Shown here in pieces: positions 1 through 8,364 of a stretch of DNA of 32,765 nucleotides. Numbering within the stretch: position 1 is the stretch's first letter; the number at the start of each line of letters is the position of its first letter. The notes beneath the pieces were generated by a model. It was not told the origin of the DNA. It did not search any database and worked only from the letters and a program-made list of their open reading frames with translations. The stretch lies in NCBI RefSeq assembly GCF_008801575.1, contig NZ_VZPL01000051.1, positions 1 to 32,765 on the forward strand. The letters are read 5' to 3'. The DNA comes from Xanthomonas cissicola. GTDB taxonomy: Bacteria > Pseudomonadota > Gammaproteobacteria > Xanthomonadales > Xanthomonadaceae. The translations under genes and the position numbers were made by a program.

Positions 1-255
1 CGTGCTTACGAAGGCAACGAAACCCGCCAGTTGGCGCTCGATCTTGGCTTCGTGCCGGTGGTCCCGCCGAAATCCAATCGGGTCGAGCCTTGGGAATACA
101 ACCGGGAGATGTACAAGCGGCGCAACGAAGTGGAGAGACTGTTCCGTCGCTTGAAAGGCTACCGCCGGATTTTCTCGCGCTTCGAGAAGCTGGATGTAAT
201 GTTCCTTGGATTCCTCAGCTTCGTCCTAGTCGTTGATGGGCTTCGGATGTGTTAA
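1..255 (+). CDS. IS5-family (IS427-like) transposase, C-terminal fragment
   Basis: The reading frame is open from base 1 and ends at TAA 253-255, giving the last 84 residues of a transposase whose start is outside the window. It begins RAYEGNETRQ and contains the PPKSNR and RRNEVERLFRRLKGYRR segments. These are typical of the C-terminal catalytic region of IS5-family orfB proteins, where the E of NEVERLF is expected to be the final acidic residue of the DDE triad. The frame looks intact to its stop, so the element may be functional, possibly as the second frame of a frameshifted two-ORF transposase. The exact IS name is not assigned. Confidence 0.85.
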   Translation, partial: RAYEGNETRQLALDLGFVPVVPPKSNRVEPWEYNREMYKRRNEVERLFRRLKGYRRIFSRFEKLDVMFLGFLSFVLVVDGLRMC

Positions 256-261
256 CAGGCC
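1..261 (+). mobile_element. 3' end of an IS5-family insertion sequence
   Basis: The window opens inside an insertion sequence. It holds the C-terminal part of a DDE transposase ending at 255 and then a terminal sequence reading GTTAACAGGCC (251-261). The next four bases, CTAG (262-265), fit the YTAR target duplicated by many IS5-family elements, so I place the element end near 261. The other end lies outside the window, so the duplication cannot be confirmed. It sits about 90 bp upstream of the beta-lactamase start codon. Confidence 0.75.
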
Positions 262-352
262 CTAGTTCAATTCATGGCTGAGATCGAAACATCGCGATGG
301 TCGGCTGCGACGTGCGCATCGATACTGCGGGCTCTCTCAAGGAGGCAACCGC

Positions 353-1246
353 ATGTTGAATCGGCGACAGTTCCTGCACGCAACCGGCGCGGGCGTGCTG
401 CTTGCAGCGTCCAGACCCGCATGGGCGCTCACCCCTGCGGTGAACGTGGACGACATGCTGCGGGCACAGTGGGCGCAGATCGAACGTGGCACCGGCGGCC
501 GCCTGGGCATCTGCCTGCTCGACAGCGCCACCGGCAAGCGCCTCGGGCAGCGCGAGCACGAGCGCTTTCCGATGTGCAGCACCTTCAAATTTGTATTGGC
601 TGCCGCGGTGCTGCAGCAGGTGGACCAGGGCAAGCTGACGCTGGCACAGCAGGTCAAGATCCACGCTTCCGACATGCTCGAGCATGCCCCGGTGACCGAA
701 CGCCATGTCGGCGGTTCGCTGAGTGTCGGCGAACTGTGCCGGGCCACGATGATTTACAGCGACAACCCGGCCGCCAATCTGTTGTTCCCGTTGGTCGGTG
801 ACCCGGCCGGCGTGACTGCATTCCTGCGCGGCATCGGCGATGCCCAGACCCGCACCGACCGCTACGAGCCGCAGATGAACCGGTTTGTCGCCGGCGACCC
901 CCGCGACACCACCACGCCTGCGGCAATGGCCGCCACGCTGCGCACGCTGCTGCTTGGCGACGCGCTGCAGCCAGCCTCGCGCAAGCAGCTGACCGACTGG
1001 ATGATCGACAACCGCACCGGCGACGATTGCCTGCGTGCGGGGCTCACGGCCGGCTGGAAGATCGGCGACAAGACCGGCAGCAACGGCACCGACACCCGTA
1101 ACGACATCGCCATCCTCTGGCCGCCCAAGGGCAGGGCGCCAATGCTGCTGACCACGTACTTGAACGGCGCCAAGGTCGACGACGCTGCACGCGATGCGGC
1201 GTTGAAGGCGGTGGCAGTGGCGGTCCGCAAGAGCATCCTGGGTTGA
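353..1246 (+). CDS. bla: class A beta-lactamase, Tat-exported
   Basis: This is a periplasmic serine beta-lactamase of 297 residues that hydrolyses beta-lactam rings. All class A signatures are visible: S76-T-F-K79 (active-site serine), S136-D-N138, E172 with N176 in an EPQMN omega-loop motif (the usual L is M), and K240-T-G242. The N-terminus carries a twin-arginine motif (RRQFL, residues 4-8) followed by a hydrophobic stretch and an AWA cleavage region, so export through Tat is likely, as for other xanthomonad enzymes. The start is well supported by AAGGAGG at 339-345, seven bases before ATG. Related genes are often controlled by an AmpR-type LysR regulator next door. None is seen here: an IS end lies about 90 bp upstream, so native regulation may be lost or replaced. 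Confidence 0.95.
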   Translation: MLNRRQFLHATGAGVLLAASRPAWALTPAVNVDDMLRAQWAQIERGTGGRLGICLLDSATGKRLGQREHERFPMCSTFKFVLAAAVLQQVDQGKLTLAQQVKIHASDMLEHAPVTERHVGGSLSVGELCRATMIYSDNPAANLLFPLVGDPAGVTAFLRGIGDAQTRTDRYEPQMNRFVAGDPRDTTTPAAMAATLRTLLLGDALQPASRKQLTDWMIDNRTGDDCLRAGLTAGWKIGDKTGSNGTDTRNDIAILWPPKGRAPMLLTTYLNGAKVDDAARDAALKAVAVAVRKSILG

Positions 1247-1423
1247 GTGCAACCGCCAACTGTTTTCCACGTTTCATTCGCGTGTGAATCCACGACGTGC
1301 TTGCTGTTTCCTCTCAGCTTTTTCGAAGTTCACAGGCTATGTCATCGGTGTGCGGCGGTTGCGCTGCTTGTGCATGGACTCGCACCAGCGCGTGCCTGGC
1401 CACCAGCCTCTGGTCAGTGAGAA

Positions 1424-1665
1424 ATGCCGCTCTGGTCGCAAGCGGTGCCTGAAGGGTGCGCCATCCGAAGCCCGAATCGGTGGGCATCGGCGAGGGGCGC
1501 TTCCCATTGACCAAGGTAAGCGATGTCAGTCGCCCGACGATGACGGTCTATGCGCCCAAGGGTCGTAACACCGGTGCGGCGGTGCAGGTGTTCCCCGGCG
1601 GTGGCGATCAAGTCCTGACCATGGTTCTGGAAGGGACGGAGATCTGCTGCGTTCGGCCTGCGCGC
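1424..1665 (+). pseudogene. decayed alpha/beta-hydrolase (acetyl-esterase-like) remnant
   Basis: A recognisable N-terminal piece of an esterase survives in two frames. From ATG 1424 the frame reads MPLWSQAVPEG. Near 1457 the similarity moves to another frame that reads HPKPESVGIGEG and continues through SRPTMTVYAPK, NTGAAVQVFPGGG and VLEGTEIC. The PxLTVYxP...GAAVVVFPGGGYxxLAxDLEGxE pattern is typical of the oxyanion-hole region of xylan-acetyl-esterase-like hydrolases. Here the usual GGGY is GGGD and the expected DLEG is VLEG. After about 1665 no catalytic GxSxG, Asp or His region follows, so only about 75 codons remain. This is a frameshifted and truncated relic. The family call is by motif memory only. 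Confidence 0.6.
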
Positions 1666-1969
1666 GGCCACACTGCCGATCGCACATGGGCCGCCGCTGG
1701 TGGAAACCTGGTCAGCGATGGTTGCCCTGCCGGACGCGCCTGGCGCGCGCTGAGTGCAACCGTGCGCAAGACCGCCGATCGCGCAGCCATCTGCACGCTC
1801 AGCGCATGCAGAGCCGCAAAGGCTTGGAGCGGCTGCCAAAAACGTAGCGAGTAGTCGTCCGGCGGATGTGAACGTTGCGCTCGGAACCGCCGTGTACGCG
1901 TGGGACATGCGGCACCTGGCGTCGACCGCGCACGCGTGGCGGAGAGCGCAGTCGTTGTGTAAGCCGCTC
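1666..1969. other. gene-free stretch downstream of the esterase relic
   Basis: About 300 bases separate the relic from the convergent phospholipase gene. Short open frames exist on both strands but none has a ribosome site or recognisable motif. I see no clear terminator or repeat. It may be further decayed sequence of the same lost gene. Confidence 0.4.
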
Positions 1970-4120
1970 TTAATCGAGTGCGCCTATCAAGATAGGCAAC
2001 TCTTGCTGCAATCGCGCCGGCCCACCCATGGCCGGGTCGCTGACGCTGTCAGCGCCGGTTTCGATGCGCCCGGCCAGACGCTGGGCCGCGCCGTCGTGGT
2101 GCACCCATAGGTCGTACCAGCCGCCGGTTGCTGCCGCCTTCCAGCGCCGCTGCTCGGTGATGCCGGGTGCAAGGCGCAGGCGCTCGCGCGGCTGTGCGGC
2201 TGCATATGTACCTGGCTGCAGCTCAAGCTGCACGGCAGTGCTGCCGCCGTGACGTAGCGATAGCAGCATGCAGGTGCAATCGTTCGGATCCCGCGCGATC
2301 TCGGCCACCAGCAGCGGTGCACCCACATCGCCCCGATAGTGACGATGGAAGCCGTTGGGACCGAGCAGCCACAGATCGTAGCGGCCGTCGTAGGTGGTCC
2401 ACGTGCCGTCCACGGTGGCGTCATTTCCCACCGTATAGCGGCGCGGAATTGCGGCCAGATCGAAGCGGTCGTAGACATGCAGCACCGCCGCTGCGCCCGC
2501 GTTGGCCATGCGGAGGTTCACTTCGCCGCGCTCGGGCAGGTAGGTCAGCTCCACGCTGGGACGATACGGCAGCCCGCGCGAGCGGCGCACGCCGAACGGT
2601 TGCTCGGGCGGCTGCAACGTGGCCGGCAACGGCGGCAGTGCATGCTCGCGCAAGGCTGCTGCGCGCGCTGCGGTTGCGCCGACATCGGGCAGCGCCGCGG
2701 CGAAGGGGCGCGCATCGGTCTGGCGGAAATCGAAGGCGTTGGTCAAGTCGCCGCACACTGCACGCCGCCAGGGCGTGATCTCCGGCGCAGGCACGCCGAA
2801 GCGGCGTTCGAGCAGGCGCAGTACCGAGGTGTGGTCGTACACCTGCGAATCCACCCAGCCGCCGCGGCTCCATGGCGAGACCACATACATCGGCACGCGC
2901 GGGCCAAGCCCATAGGGCCGCCCGCGCAGTTCGGGAAGATCCACTTTCTGTTCGCCCGGGGCCGGGTGGCGGTGATAGTCGTCGTCGGTGGCAACCGTCG
3001 ATGCGCCGGCAAATCCGCCAGTTGCGCGTGCATCCGGCGACGGCGGTGCGGGCGGCGGCATATGGTCGAAGAAGCCGTCGTTCTCGTCGAACATCACCAG
3101 CAAGGCGGTGCGACTCCACACCGCCGGATCGGCTGTGAGCGCATCCAGCACGCGTGCGGTGTAGGCCGCGCCCTGGGCGGGGCTGGACGGATCCGGATGC
3201 TCGCTGCCGGCCGCATCGGCAATGATGTAGCTCACCGCAGGCAGGCGCCCGCCCAGCACGTCCTCGCGCAGCAGCGCAAGACCGCGCGTGCTCACGCCAC
3301 GCGCGCGAAGTTGCGGATCATGTCCGGGCGCGGCGCTGTACGCCTGTCGAAATGCCGCAAAGCCGGCCAATGGGTTGTCGGTGAAGTTGTCTGCCATGTC
3401 CTGATAGATCTGCCAGGAAACACCGGCGTGCTGCAGCGCTTGGACGTAGGTGCCCCAGTGATACGGCTCGGCAAAACCGCCCAGTTCCGCAAAGTTGTCG
3501 TGCGAATTGCCGATCACCGGGCCGCCTGCGCGCGCCTGCGGATCGTTGCCGCCGGTCCAAAGGAACACGCGATTGGAATTGGTGCCGGTCTGGATCGCGG
3601 CGTGGTACGCATCGCAGATGGTGAAGGCGTCGGCGAGCGCGTACTGGAACGGGATATCCGCGCGCCGGTAATAGCCCAGCGCATGGTTGTGCTTGGCGGC
3701 GGCCCAGTGGCCGAGCCGGCCGTGATCCCAGGCGCGTTGCGCATCCACCCAACTATGCGGCGTGCCTTGCACGCGCATGAAGCCGAATTGCGCTGCCGTA
3801 TCCAGCGCAAACGGCGTCAGCCACTGGCGGCCGTCCTCGCTGGGTTGCAGCCACACCGTGCGCGCCGGTGCGCCCGGTAACGGCGGCGCAGGAATCGGGA
3901 AACGGTCGCCGAACCCGCGCACCCCGGGCAGCGCGCCGAAGTAATGATCGAACGCGCGGTTTTCCTGCATCAGAATCACCACATGCTGAAGATCCTCCAG
4001 CGTGCCGCTGCGGCGGTCCGGCGCGATGGCGGCGGCCCGCGCGATGCTGGAGGGCAGCAACGCGGCGGCGGCACCGGCAAGCCCGGTCTGCAGAACGCGG
4101 CGGCGGGGAAGGTCGATCAT
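1970..4120 (-). CDS. plcN: secreted phospholipase C, non-hemolytic PlcN type
   Basis: This 716-residue enzyme belongs to the bacterial phosphoesterase family that cleaves phospholipid head groups (phosphatidylcholine-preferring phospholipase C). The Tat signal is clear: PRRRVLQTG at residues 5-13, a hydrophobic core, then ARAAA. Catalytic and metal-binding blocks are ENRAFDHYFG (53-62), TGTNSNR (178-184), SEHPDPSSP (306-314), DENDGFFDH (345-353) and YDHTS (428-432). The last 210 or so residues look like two DUF756 beta-domains (about 505-600 and 610-705), the standard tail of this family. The length matches the family. It lies 228 bp downstream of a TonB-dependent receptor on the same strand, separated by a strong hairpin. 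In xanthomonads such enzymes are folded, Tat-exported and then secreted by type II secretion; that step is inferred here. Confidence 0.93.
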   Translation of the reverse strand: MIDLPRRRVLQTGLAGAAAALLPSSIARAAAIAPDRRSGTLEDLQHVVILMQENRAFDHYFGALPGVRGFGDRFPIPAPPLPGAPARTVWLQPSEDGRQWLTPFALDTAAQFGFMRVQGTPHSWVDAQRAWDHGRLGHWAAAKHNHALGYYRRADIPFQYALADAFTICDAYHAAIQTGTNSNRVFLWTGGNDPQARAGGPVIGNSHDNFAELGGFAEPYHWGTYVQALQHAGVSWQIYQDMADNFTDNPLAGFAAFRQAYSAAPGHDPQLRARGVSTRGLALLREDVLGGRLPAVSYIIADAAGSEHPDPSSPAQGAAYTARVLDALTADPAVWSRTALLVMFDENDGFFDHMPPPAPPSPDARATGGFAGASTVATDDDYHRHPAPGEQKVDLPELRGRPYGLGPRVPMYVVSPWSRGGWVDSQVYDHTSVLRLLERRFGVPAPEITPWRRAVCGDLTNAFDFRQTDARPFAAALPDVGATAARAAALREHALPPLPATLQPPEQPFGVRRSRGLPYRPSVELTYLPERGEVNLRMANAGAAAVLHVYDRFDLAAIPRRYTVGNDATVDGTWTTYDGRYDLWLLGPNGFHRHYRGDVGAPLLVAEIARDPNDCTCMLLSLRHGGSTAVQLELQPGTYAAAQPRERLRLAPGITEQRRWKAAATGGWYDLWVHHDGAAQRLAGRIETGADSVSDPAMGGPARLQQELPILIGALD

Positions 4121-4260
4121 CGTGTCACCTGGTTGGCGCTCCCCATCCGGTCAGCGCTGAGCGCGTCGAGCGTACCCGACGCGTCAGCGCGTGTGTTCTC
4201 TTGCGTGCTTGCAACACCGCCGACCCTGTCCGTTTGCACCTGCGTGGCAGGCGATGCAGG

Positions 4261-4298
4261 GAGCGGATCGGGTGGTGTGTCTTCAGCCCGATCCGCTC
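4261..4298 (-). terminator. 12-bp perfect hairpin between receptor and phospholipase genes
   Basis: GAGCGGATCGGG (4261-4272) is perfectly complementary to CCCGATCCGCTC (4287-4298) with a 14-base loop. It lies about 50 bp past the receptor stop codon and 140 bp before the phospholipase start. There is no T-run after it on the minus strand, so it may be a partial terminator or an mRNA-stabilising processing site that sets the ratio of the two genes, rather than a strong intrinsic terminator. Confidence 0.55.
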
Positions 4299-4348
4299 GC
4301 ACGCACGTCGCAATGGCCATCCCGCAGGTCGGCAATGCGCCGCCGACG

Positions 4349-6760
4349 CTAGAGATCCAGCGTCAACGTCAGCCCGACCGTGCGCGGCGCGGCGATAAAG
4401 GCGCTGTCGCTGCCGTCCACGCCCTCCAGATAGCGTTTGTCGGTGAGGTTGCTGACGTTGAGCGCCAGCTGCAGGCCCTTGAGCTGCGACGACAGCTGCG
4501 ATAGTTCCACCCCGAGGTTGGCATCGAAGGTGGTCACGCCATCGAGTGCGGCGCGGTTGGAGGCATCCAGGTAGCGCTTGCCCAGATAGCGTCCGGACAT
4601 ACCGAAGCGCCACGCCTGGCCGCGCCAGTCCGCCGACATCACCAGGATGTTGCGCGGTTGGCCGATCACCTGCGCGCCGGGGGTGATTTCCAGCGCGGTA
4701 TCGCGTGCGGCGTCGCCGCTGCCCAGGTAATTGGCCTTGTTGTATGTGTAGGCGCCATTGATGCGCCAGCCGTTGTCCCAGCCGTAGCCCAGCGCTGCTT
4801 CCACGCCGCGCGCATGCACGCCGCCGAAGTTCTCGTACACGCCATCGGTTTCGCCCAGGTAATCGATACCGGTGACGAAGTTGGCCGGCACATACACGAT
4901 GCGGTTGTCGAAGCGGATGTCGTACAGCGTGACGCTGCCGGTCAACGGCGAGAGGCTGACACGCAGGCCGAGTTCGATGTTGTCGGCGGTTTCCGGTTTC
5001 ACCCGGCTCAGCGCGACCGGGTCGGTTTCGCCCAGCACGCCGGACGGAATCGCGGCGAAGTTTTGCGAGTAGCCGGCAAAGGCTTCCAGGCCCTGCACCG
5101 GTGTCGTCCAGGTCAGGCCGGCCGACAGCAACGGGTCCGAATGCGAATCCGATTGCACGTGCTGCGCATCGCCGATGCGGCGGTCGCGGGTCTGGTCGAC
5201 GAAGAATTGCTTGACGCCCACGCGCCAGGCGAATGCGCCATAGCGCATCACGTCTTCCATGTAATACATCTGCTCGTCGGTCTGGTAGTTGTCCTTGAAC
5301 TGCACCCAATACGGCTGATGATCGAAGCTGATGTTGGTGCCGACGTTGAGCAGGCGGTGCCAGTCGCGGGTGACGCTGCGCTCAACGCGCTCCAGCCAGG
5401 CACCGGCACGCGCGGTGTTGTCGATGGCGCCAAGATCGGTCCGCCATTCCACATCGGCCATCGCGCCGGCGCGGTGATTGTCGTAGTGGCTATGTCGATA
5501 CGACTGCACCGGCACCGAACCGGCCGGATAGCAGGCCGGATTGGATTCGGCCGGTACCGCATCGCTGCCGGCACAACCGGCCAGCATGGTGGCAGCTGCG
5601 CCGCCGGGGGTGAGGTAATACAGCTTGCCTAGATCGCTGCCGCCATACACGGTATTGCCGCCACGCGCCTCGGATTCCGCCATGCCGGCGCCATCGTTGC
5701 TGACATCCACCAGATACGGCGGAATCCAGTCGCCGCGCCCCTGCATGCGGTGGGCATAGCCGGTCAGCGTGGTCTTGAAGCCGTTGCCGCCATCGAAGGC
5801 GCCGCGCAGGTAGCCAAAGGTGTTCTTGCGCAGCGCACGCGAGCCGGAGCGGTAGTTCTGGTCCAGGTACGGAATGCCGGTGAGCGTGCCGGTCAACAGA
5901 TCGTGCTCGGGGTCGCGCGCGAATTGCTCCGGGGTCACGCTGGCGTATTCGGATTCGTCGGCATCGTCGTAAGAGGCGTAGCCGCTGAGCGTCCACTGAT
6001 TCAACACGCTGACGAACTTGCCGGCCAGGTGATCGCGGCTGGTGTGGCCGCTGCCGTCGATCCAGTCGTCGTTGCGTGCCGACGAGCCGCTGACCCAGGC
6101 GCGTGTGCTGCCGCCGATCAGGCCGGTGTCGTAGCGCGCGTAGTATTTGCGCGCCTGGTTATCGCCAATGCCGCCGATCATGCGCACACGCTGCGTTTCC
6201 AGCGGTTCGCTGGTGAGGTAATTCAAGGTGCCGCCCAGGGCTTCGTTGGAGCGCGAGGCGATGTCGGCGGTGCCCTGGCTCACTTCCACCGTTTCCAGAT
6301 CCGGCATGTCGATGAAGCGGTTGGCCTTGGAGCCACCGCCGTACGCCGAGCCACCATTGGGCACGCCGTCGATGGTGGTGCCGATCTGCTGCGTATCGCG
6401 ATTGCTGACGAAGCCGCGCATGCTGATCTGCGTGCCCCAATCCGACGAGCCGAAGGCATCGGCTTCGGTGACCACCACGCCGGGCAGTTCGTTGAGCGCA
6501 TCGTTGACGCTGCCGAGCACGAACTGGCGGTCCAGCATGTCCTTGCTGACGTTGGTCTTGGAATAGGTCATCGCTTGGCCGACCACCTGCACCTGATCCA
6601 GCGTCGATACTTGCTCGTCAGCGCTGGCCGGTACGGTTGCGGCCGGGTCGGGGGTTGCGCCGTCGGGAACCTGCTGTGCGTATGCGGGCAGGGTGAGCGG
6701 AACCAGCAATAACGCGAGAGTGGCAGGATGGCGCACGCGCAAGGAGGACATCGAATCCAT
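4349..6760 (-). CDS. TonB-dependent outer-membrane receptor
   Basis: This 803-residue outer-membrane transporter has a Sec signal peptide (residues 1-28, ending AYAQ), a TonB-box-like segment (TLDQVQVVG), a plug domain and a 22-strand-type barrel. The plug shows the DALNELPGVVV and ISMRGF blocks, the TIDGVPNGG loop and the VEVSQGTADI segment. Barrel repeats end in NLTDKRYLEG near the C-terminus. The final residue is Leu, where most outer-membrane barrels end in Phe or Tyr. The substrate cannot be read from sequence. The adjacent secreted phospholipase C suggests a phosphorylated product, phosphate-related ligand or choline-type compound, by context only. A divergent-side intergenic region with a 12-C tract lies upstream. 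Start chosen at ATG 6760; a second ATG three codons later is equally possible. Confidence 0.9.
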   Translation of the reverse strand: MDSMSSLRVRHPATLALLLVPLTLPAYAQQVPDGATPDPAATVPASADEQVSTLDQVQVVGQAMTYSKTNVSKDMLDRQFVLGSVNDALNELPGVVVTEADAFGSSDWGTQISMRGFVSNRDTQQIGTTIDGVPNGGSAYGGGSKANRFIDMPDLETVEVSQGTADIASRSNEALGGTLNYLTSEPLETQRVRMIGGIGDNQARKYYARYDTGLIGGSTRAWVSGSSARNDDWIDGSGHTSRDHLAGKFVSVLNQWTLSGYASYDDADESEYASVTPEQFARDPEHDLLTGTLTGIPYLDQNYRSGSRALRKNTFGYLRGAFDGGNGFKTTLTGYAHRMQGRGDWIPPYLVDVSNDGAGMAESEARGGNTVYGGSDLGKLYYLTPGGAAATMLAGCAGSDAVPAESNPACYPAGSVPVQSYRHSHYDNHRAGAMADVEWRTDLGAIDNTARAGAWLERVERSVTRDWHRLLNVGTNISFDHQPYWVQFKDNYQTDEQMYYMEDVMRYGAFAWRVGVKQFFVDQTRDRRIGDAQHVQSDSHSDPLLSAGLTWTTPVQGLEAFAGYSQNFAAIPSGVLGETDPVALSRVKPETADNIELGLRVSLSPLTGSVTLYDIRFDNRIVYVPANFVTGIDYLGETDGVYENFGGVHARGVEAALGYGWDNGWRINGAYTYNKANYLGSGDAARDTALEITPGAQVIGQPRNILVMSADWRGQAWRFGMSGRYLGKRYLDASNRAALDGVTTFDANLGVELSQLSSQLKGLQLALNVSNLTDKRYLEGVDGSDSAFIAAPRTVGLTLTLDL

Positions 6761-6918
6761 TGAAATCCACAGCGGCGGAGGGGGTCTGGGAAGACTGCCG
6801 CGCTTGCGTTGCGTGATGATGACCGCGCTACAGGTGTCACCAGATGGACTTAGGAAGTCCTAACGTCGGGAAGCCGCGTAAGAGCCTACAAGGACGTACT
6901 TGCGGCGTGTTCCGCGAC

Positions 6919-6934
6919 GGTGGGCGGGCAAGGG
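6919..6934 (+). repeat. 16-bp direct repeat, copy 1
   Basis: GGTGGGCGGGCAAGGG is present here and again at 7034-7049, 115 bp apart. Both copies are followed by (G)CC. Part of a dispersed-looking, GC-rich intergenic element; function unknown. Confidence 0.8.
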
Positions 6935-7016
6935 CCTTGCAGCCAAGTACCAGATCGACCGCTCCATGGCTGATCCATCCAAAAAAGTCGTCCACCAGTT
7001 GCTCCGCCTTGCGGTG

Positions 7017-7028
7017 CCCCCCCCCCCC
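7017..7028 (+). repeat. homopolymeric tract of 12 C
   Basis: Twelve consecutive C lie about 260 bp upstream of the receptor start codon, just before the second 16-bp repeat. Tracts of this length are prone to slipped-strand copying. It is too far from the start to change a reading frame; an effect on transcription is speculative. Confidence 0.85.
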
Positions 7029-7033
7029 GCAAT

Positions 7034-7049
7034 GGTGGGCGGGCAAGGG
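7034..7049 (+). repeat. 16-bp direct repeat, copy 2
   Basis: Second copy of GGTGGGCGGGCAAGGG. It lies within an inverted-repeat frame formed by GCAATGG (7029-7035) and CCATTGC (7053-7059), so the RNA of this copy could fold into a hairpin. Confidence 0.8.
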
Positions 7050-7119
7050 GCCCCATTGCAGCAACGCCGCAGATCACATGACCAGCAGCGCAGCGACTAA
7101 CGACAGCGACATAGCTGTA

Positions 7120-8364
7120 TCAGCCGCCCTTGGCGTGCGGCGGTGCTTCGGCCTGCTGTGTTTCCGGCATCAACTCCAGTGCTGACGGGGTGGTGCGCAG
7201 CATCGGGCGGAAGGCGATCGGATGGGTGCGGCGGCGGGTGAAGCGCAGCAGCCGCGACAACGTGAAGCCCGCCAGTGCCAACAACATCACCGCGAAGTAC
7301 ACCGGCAACGCGGCCGGGCCGAATTTCTGCATTGCGCCGCCGGCCAGTGCAGGGCCAATCGCCGCACCTACGCCATGCACCAGCAACAAGCTGCTGCTGC
7401 CGGAAAGCAGGTCTTCGCGCGGCAGGTAATCGAGCATGTGCGCCACCGCGAACGGGTACAGCGAAAACGCCAACCCGCCATAGACGAAGAACAGCACGAA
7501 CAGCACGGTGGTCTGCGTCTGCACCATCGGCAATGCGGCAGCGATCGCGATGGCGGCGGCCAGCGTGCTCACGGTCACCAGGCCGATGCGGCGGTCATGC
7601 CCATCGCTGATGCGCCCGATCGGCCACTGCAGCACCGCACCGCCCACGATGGCGGTGAGCATGAACATCGCCACGCCGTCGGCATCCAGTCCGATGCGGT
7701 TGGCGTAGACCGGCAACAAGCCCCAGAACGCACCCATCGCCAGGCCCGACAGTCCCGCGCCGATGGTTGCCACCGGCGCCAATGCGTACAGCGTTTTCAG
7801 TCGCAGGCGCGAGACATGCGGCACTTCGGGCGGAATCAGGCGCGTGGTCATCACCGGCATCACTGCCGCACAGATCAGGATCGCCGTCAGCGTGAACATC
7901 GCCGGTGCGCCCGCATCGCCGATGGTGAGCAGGACCTGGCCCAGTGCGAGCGCCGACAGATTGATCGCCATGTAGACCGAAAACACCCGGCTGCGCCGGC
8001 GCGCGTCCGGCTCGGCGTTGAGCCAGCTTTCGATCACCGTATACAGGCCGACCAGCGCCGCGCCGGTCACCAGGCGCAGCAGGCCCCAGCCCCAGGCGTT
8101 CAACCAGATCGGATGCAGCAACACCGCAATGGCTGCCAGCGCCGCATAAAACGCAAATGCGCGGATATGGCCGATGCGGCGAATCAGCGGTGGTGCAAAG
8201 AAGGTGCCGAGAAAGAAGCCGGCGAAGTAGCCGGACATGATCAACCCCAACGCCCGCGCATCGAAGCCGGCCTGATCGCCGCGCACGGCGAGCAGGGTGC
8301 CGAGCAACCCGCTACCGGTGAGCAGCAGGGCAACGCCAAGCAATAAGGCAGTCAACCGCAACAT
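7120..8364 (-). CDS. major facilitator superfamily transporter, YcaD-like
   Basis: A 414-residue inner-membrane protein with about twelve hydrophobic segments in two halves joined by a short polar loop (near residues 185-195). After the second helix region it has the MFS-type sequence APPLIRRIGH, and the second half has the equivalent QWPIGRISDGHDRR. The fourth-helix region GLYTVIESWLNAE resembles the YcaD/YfkF-like subgroup of predicted MFS exporters. The substrate is unknown. The C-terminus carries a polar tail of about 45 residues. It is transcribed alone; the gene upstream (fmdB-like) is divergent. The start codon choice (ATG 8364) places the first helix at once, as expected. Confidence 0.85.
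   Translation of the reverse strand: MLRLTALLLGVALLLTGSGLLGTLLAVRGDQAGFDARALGLIMSGYFAGFFLGTFFAPPLIRRIGHIRAFAFYAALAAIAVLLHPIWLNAWGWGLLRLVTGAALVGLYTVIESWLNAEPDARRRSRVFSVYMAINLSALALGQVLLTIGDAGAPAMFTLTAILICAAVMPVMTTRLIPPEVPHVSRLRLKTLYALAPVATIGAGLSGLAMGAFWGLLPVYANRIGLDADGVAMFMLTAIVGGAVLQWPIGRISDGHDRRIGLVTVSTLAAAIAIAAALPMVQTQTTVLFVLFFVYGGLAFSLYPFAVAHMLDYLPREDLLSGSSSLLLVHGVGAAIGPALAGGAMQKFGPAALPVYFAVMLLALAGFTLSRLLRFTRRRTHPIAFRPMLRTTPSALELMPETQQAEAPPHAKGG

Larger units (their letters stand above)
6761..7119. other. repeat-rich intergenic region upstream of the receptor gene
   Basis: About 360 bases with no gene I can support. It holds a short palindrome (GGACTT-AGG-AAGTCC, 6846-6860), two copies of a GC-rich 16-mer, a 12-C homopolymer, and an inverted pair GCAATGG/CCATTGC (7029-7035 and 7053-7059). 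The receptor promoter must lie here because both flanking genes are on the minus strand and the receptor starts at 6760. I do not see a clear -35/-10 pair or a convincing Pho box. Confidence 0.6.

Noticed and set aside
2339..3880. A 513-codon plus-strand frame opposite plcN
   Set aside because: plcN has all family motifs; the opposite frame has none.
6790..6850. Pho box upstream of the receptor gene
   Set aside because: Only scattered partial matches to CTGTCAT-type repeats; not good enough to call.
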